Assembly: GCF_047948215.1 (NCBI RefSeq)
Contig: NC_134455.1
Location: forward strand, 298,443,647-298,507,646
Direction: 5' to 3'
Source: Lycorma delicatula
Lineage: Eukaryota; Arthropoda; Insecta; Hemiptera; Fulgoridae
DNA: 64,000 nt
Shown: one piece after another, positions 60,400 through 64,000 of the stretch
Layout of the letters: each line of letters starts with the position of its first letter
How positions within the stretch are numbered: position 1 is the stretch's first letter
The notes under the pieces: model-generated
What the model was told of the DNA's origin: nothing
The model's database searches: none
What the model saw: the letters and a program-made list of their open reading frames with translations, nothing else
Position numbers and translations under genes: made by a program

Positions 60400-61137
60400 C
60401 TAAGTTCGCTTCTGCTGATTTAAGAATTTCCTTTTTAACATTCTCGCATTCTTCTTCTATATTTTCTACCTTATCTTTTGTACTCAGACCTCATGCAAAG
60501 CCTTTTCAAAAACCTTCTTTATCTTCTCTTCCTCAAGCTTCTCGAAATTCCAACGATTCATCTGACAAATTTTCTGGAGGCTTTTAAACCCCAATTTATA
60601 TTTACTTATCACTAAATTATGCTTGCTATCAATGACTGCTCCAAGATATGCTTTTCAGTCGATGAGTTGATTTCTAAATCTTTGTTTAATCATGATATAA
60701 TTTAACTAATATCTTGCAGAATCACCAGGCTTTTTCCATGTGTGTATCCTTCTATTATGATTTTTAAACTGGGTATTGGCAATTACTACATTACACCTCG
60801 TTCAAAACTCAATAAGTCGGTTCCCTCTTTCATTCCTTTTGCCCACCCCACAGGATGTTCACCCACAAAATTTCGGTCCTTCCTTTTCCAGTGCTTGCAT
60901 TCCAATCTTCAATTATTATTAAATTTTCATCCGCTTTTATTGTTTAATTGCTTCATCAATTTCTTCGTACACACACTCTATCTCATCATCATCATCATGG
61001 GGGCTTGCAGGCATATAGATGAATTTTCTGATGACCCCTTCCATAGAAGGGGTCATCCAAGTCTCCAGTCCCACCCGGAGAGCCGAACGGGGGAATAGTT
61101 TACCTCCGGAATATTTTACCAAGGAAGGCATCTCCAT
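60400..61137 (-). pseudogene. RTE-type endonuclease remnant, copy C
   Basis: The minus-strand frame 60937-61137 reads MEMPSLVKYSGGKLFPRSAL, then KFIYMPASPHDDDDEIECVY and EEIDEAIKQ. Its ends match the 5' start (MAPSLAKYSERKLFPGSP-like) and the VYIPRSAYDGDDE-EEIDETIK region of copy A, but the N-terminal half of the endonuclease, including ISEVRW, is missing between about 61.03 and 61.08 kb, so this copy has an internal deletion. GDWNASTGK-like sequence follows at about 60.88-60.92 kb and the SDH region at about 60.6 kb. Confidence 0.7.
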
Positions 61138-61375
61138 CTTTGTTACATGTTAATGCAGAGTGCTACATTTTCTTGAAAAAAACGAACAGCTATAATTTTC
61201 CATTGATTTCAGCTGCGCCGTTTTCAGAAGATTGTGTGATGTTGATATGACCTTTTAAGTCCTCCTGACCTACGCCCTTAAAAACTACTGAAAGAGCTCC
61301 TGCCCTCTTTCAGGAATCATACTGTAGTCTGGCTCTCGACAGATACTTCTTCGATATGGTTGATTGTAAGTGTTT

Positions 61376-61635
61376 ATCGTAATATTAAATCTTTTTTTTT
61401 TTTAAATTGAATACCATGATATAGTTATTATTTTGTTTTACAATCCAAAGAAATTAAGCTTTATTAACATTTAAAAATGAATACACATTACGGGATCTGA
61501 ATTGAATTACATTAAAGTTCAAGCTCTTCAGGATAAATATTATTTAGGTCCTGAAAAAAGATAATTATACATCTTTTAAAACAATGAAATTCAGCGCAAA
61601 AACAAATAACATCCAAACTAAATTACATTAAATAA
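61376..61635. other. AT-rich spacer, nothing recognised
   Basis: No supported feature between RTE copy C and the GC-richer block. Confidence 0.5.
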
Positions 61636-61940
61636 CAACTATACTCGTTACCATTAATATAGTCGGGCTGCACACGCAGTTTACAGTCCCCTCCATAAAA
61701 TCTCAGTTCATACAAACATGCTCTCCCACACACAGGCTGTTTAAATCTGGAAGAAGTGTGCTCACTGTGTAATTTCTGTACAATTCGCAGCGTACACGTA
61801 CACTGCACAGCGAAAGCACGGCACTATTTTCGCGGTAAGTTGTATATGGTCACGCGTAGTAGGAGTGTTGGGTCATAGTGGGACGCCAAGGGAAGTAGGT
61901 GCTACCGACAGTCGATAGGTGTACTACCAACAGCCAATAT
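61636..61940. other. GC-richer block of unknown function
   Basis: About 300 bases of balanced composition with TTCGCAGCGTACACGTACAC, ACAGCGAAAGCACGGCACTA and TCGCGGTAAG. The minus-strand frame 61623-61808 (61 codons, Cys-rich: MQCTCTLRIVQKLHSEHTSS onward) is unrecognised. It could be a promoter or first exon of a host gene, or part of an unnamed repeat. A TCGCGGTAAG match to a splice-donor consensus on the plus strand is noted but not enough for a call. Confidence 0.3.
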
Positions 61941-62014
61941 AAATGGTAATGAGTAATAATTGCAACTAATTTACATTAAATTACTAAATTTCTTGATAAA
62001 TAAAACGATACTAT

Positions 62015-62240
62015 AATTATCAGCTGATTTTCGAAGTCGAAGGTTCTGATGTTCAAATCCTAGTAAAGGTAAGTTACTTTTTTTCGGATTTGAGTACTGA
62101 TCAATGGATATCATTGTACTTTGGTAGTTGGGGTTCAATCAACCACAATTCTCAGGAATGGTCGGCCTGAGTCTGTACAAGATTACATTTCATACATTTC
62201 AACCTCATCTCATTGAGCAATAAGTTGTTTATTATTCAAA
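62015..62240 (+). mobile_element. tRNA-derived SINE, 5' truncated copy
   Basis: Matches the SINE at 34.47-34.76 kb from its CAGCTGATTT-CGAAGTCGA segment onward: B box ATGTTCAAATCC (62051-62062), TAGTAAAGG, GATTTGAGTACTGATCAATG, TTTGGTAGTTGGGGTTCAAT and CAACCACAATTCTCAGG. The A-box head is missing. No target duplication is evident. Confidence 0.8.
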
Positions 62241-62694
62241 ATATGACGAGACAGCACCGTAAGTTCTTTCTAGGAATAGAAAATAAAAAAAAAAGTTAAA
62301 AATCAGATTTTGTAAACCAAATCCCTGAAAATATCTGGTAGGAGTTGTTCATTAATTCAAAAATTAACATAATTTGTTAAAAATATTTCTATGAAATATA
62401 ATTATGTATAATATATTTTAAAAATATATTATTAATTTAAACCACCAAGACTTAATATTATAGAATGATAAACAGATATTGATAAACAGATATTGAATTT
62501 GTTGTGGAATTTTTCCATTAATTGCAAATAGGTTTATAGGAGTAGAAAAAGTGATATCTTACCCAATGTACTGAGGTATTTTGAAGACATAAAACAAAAC
62601 CATCAATCTACTGGCAAAATTTCTCGTAATATTATAGATATTCGAAAAAAGTTACTTCGGTAGGTAAGTGGAGGTATTAATAAAAATAATAGTG

Positions 62695-62840
62695 CCAACT
62701 TCAGTGACGGATTGGTAGCATATTTCTCTGCCTTCATTCGCAAGATTCTGTGTTCAAATCCAGGAGGTCATGCTTAGCATTTTTCACATGATACAAAAAT
62801 CATCTTTCATAAATGATTGTAAATGGTCTGTTAACTTATA
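62695..62840 (+). mobile_element. tRNA-derived SINE (CTTCAGTGAC type)
   Basis: CAACTTCAGTGACGGATTGG then TAGCA (62697-62720) fits a degenerate A-box head, and GTGTTCAAATCCAGGAGGTC (62750-62770) contains a B box at tRNA spacing. CATGCTTAGCATTTTTCACA then TGATACAAAA follows, like the GGCATGGCATTTTCACA body of the type at 24.27 kb. It is not a functional tRNA. Confidence 0.65.
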
Positions 62841-63535
62841 AAAATATAGATTTTTAAAGAAGAATTTGTAATTAATTATATAAAATCCAAAATATTGCCA
62901 ATTTTAAAAAGTTTCAATTCGATTTACTTATAGATTAACCTGTTGATTACTTTAAAATATTTTATTTAGAAAATGTAAATAAAAAAATGTAATGAAGGAA
63001 GTGTGACTTTACCAGCCGGTCAAAAGTACGGCTTGTAAAACCACAGCATTTCTACCACTTAAGTTGTAGAAAACTGGAGTTGAATCATTTTTCCCCTACA
63101 ATAGTTTCTTTTATTTCAAACAAAAATTTCCCCTCGGAGATTATATTCCAAGAGTGGCGTATGCTTTGTCAGATACAAAATACTTACTACGTATTGATTT
63201 TAGTTTTTCAATAATGCCTATATATAAAGTAAGAATATATTGCAATAATTTAAAAAAAAATTACAATACTATAATAACAATTTAAAAAATCAAGTTCTTT
63301 CGCTGATATTAAAGGAAATATGGGTATAAGGGGAAAGTGTATGTAATTACCTGTAAATAAACCTGCATATAAATACAGATACGTATGATTCGAAATTCCA
63401 GAAAAAAAATAACAATACAGTTGTAGGACTTTTCCGTCTCACGGCTTTTTTCTGATGCACGGCATACACACACATATACACAAAACATAATTTTAAATAC
63501 TTATAGTTTATGTAAATATAATATTTGATGTTTAT
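62841..63535. other. noncoding DNA, nothing recognised
   Basis: AT-rich, with a slightly richer patch at 63.0-63.18 kb. No frame or motif is supported. A (CA)n patch lies near 63466-63482. Confidence 0.5.
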
Positions 63536-64000
63536 TTAATTTAGTGATTCTAAATAAAGCGCGTGCGCATACTGTATTTCATTCGCGTGGGGGTGGTGGT
63601 ACTAGCGGCATTTTAAATCTTTAAATACTTTTTTACACTTTAACTATTATAAATTTATTTAATTCTACCACTCACCTGTTACATCAAAACATAGTAGGCG
63701 ACTACAACTGTACGTCAATGCTACACTAGCACTCCTTGCGGTGAAAGGGGGTGCTATTGACGCATTATATCCACTTTGTCACTAGTTTATTTAAAGTAAT
63801 TTTTGGGGTAGGGATGAGATTTTGTAAAAAATCTTTCAGCGCATATTGGGCATAAACGCTGAAATCCGCATATCTCAAATTGGACCGCCGATTATAATAC
63901 TTTCCCTTCTAAAGCGACAGCTCTAGCTGTCGCTTTAGTTTCATGTAACGTAGACAGAATGTTAATGTAGACAGAAAATTAAATAGAAAATGTTTTATAT
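63536..64000. other. balanced-composition region with a perfect hairpin
   Basis: 63545-63800 includes AAGCGCGTGCGCATACTG and CGCGTGGGGGTGGTGG with no frame. At 63909-63922 CTAAAGCGACAGCT is the exact inverse of 63925-63938, with a 2-base loop. The window ends soon after, so any element boundary on the right is not visible. Confidence 0.55.

Larger units (their letters stand above)
58925..61375 (-). mobile_element. RTE-type LINE, copy C (3' truncated)
   Basis: A minus-strand copy of the family of A and B. It retains the 5' leader (61100-61375, shared with 8.1-8.35 kb), the endonuclease region (60.4-61.1 kb) and RT up to the post-FADD segment (59.0-60.0 kb), but stops at about 58925 where the C-terminal tail and 3' end should follow. 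The point of loss lies next to the repeat at 58520-58895. Confidence 0.83.

Noticed and set aside
61623..61808. Cys-rich 61-codon minus-strand frame as a small secreted protein
   Set aside because: No signal peptide and no family recognised; Cys residues are not arranged in a known pattern.
1..64000. CRISPR array, operon, riboswitch or other prokaryotic system
   Set aside because: No regularly spaced repeats, no ribosome-binding-site pattern and no adjacent co-oriented intact genes; every readable protein is from a eukaryotic transposable element.

Overview
This window is AT-rich eukaryotic DNA that looks like an insect intergenic or intronic region. Several tRNA-derived SINEs and LINE families suggest a hemipteran, but I recognise these from memory and could not search for them. 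I find no intact host gene, no convincing host exon, no tRNA or rRNA gene, no CRISPR array and no prokaryotic feature. What can be read is a graveyard of transposable elements, all broken by stops, frameshifts, truncations or internal deletions, in a low-complexity AT-rich background.

Layout. 1-5.37 kb: mostly background, with a LINE C-terminal scrap (2.3-2.64 kb, minus). 5.38-8.39 kb: RTE-type LINE copy A (minus). 9.14-9.65 kb: another LINE tail (minus). 12.74 kb: a (GA)n microsatellite. 14.39-17.9 kb: a decayed CR1-like LINE with endonuclease and RT (minus). 20.6-21.2 kb: a 585-bp GC-headed repeat between 8-bp direct repeats. 21.3-23.8 kb: a RNase H-type LINE tail (plus) split by an internally deleted hAT transposon at 22.1-23.5 kb. 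24.27 kb: a SINE. 25.04-26.43 kb: RTE copy B (minus, 5' truncated). 27.04-27.44 kb: an unnamed interspersed repeat. 29.1-33.2 kb: a GC-richer I/Jockey-like LINE with RNase H (plus), in which an internal deletion has joined Gag to RT. 33.29-34.85 kb: a second Jockey-like LINE with its endonuclease segment inverted before its RT segment (twin-priming layout), carrying a SINE with an 11-bp target duplication and followed by a mariner-like transposase scrap. 38.2-38.8 kb: an unexplained ORF and nested hairpins. 41.96-43.12 kb: a fold-back structure. 43.2-44.1 kb: a LINE tail (plus). 46.25-47.08 kb: a RNase H LINE tail (minus). 54.85-58.26 kb: a larger copy of the same family that has lost its RNase H (minus). 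58.52-58.9 kb: the second full copy of the unnamed repeat. 58.93-61.38 kb: RTE copy C (minus, 3' truncated). 61.6-64 kb: GC-richer unknown blocks, two SINEs and a perfect 14-bp hairpin.

How the parts relate. These are not cooperating genes. Autonomous LINEs encode Gag-like ORF1 and EN-RT(-RNase H) proteins, and would supply retrotransposition activity in trans to the SINEs. The hAT and mariner-like scraps are class II elements. Nested insertions give a relative order: LINE before hAT at 22 kb, and Jockey before SINE at 34.5 kb. I see no convincing undescribed biological system. The best leads are the fold-back repeat, the unnamed 27/58.5-kb repeat family, the 585-bp element with 8-bp flanking repeats, and the rearranged LINE derivatives.
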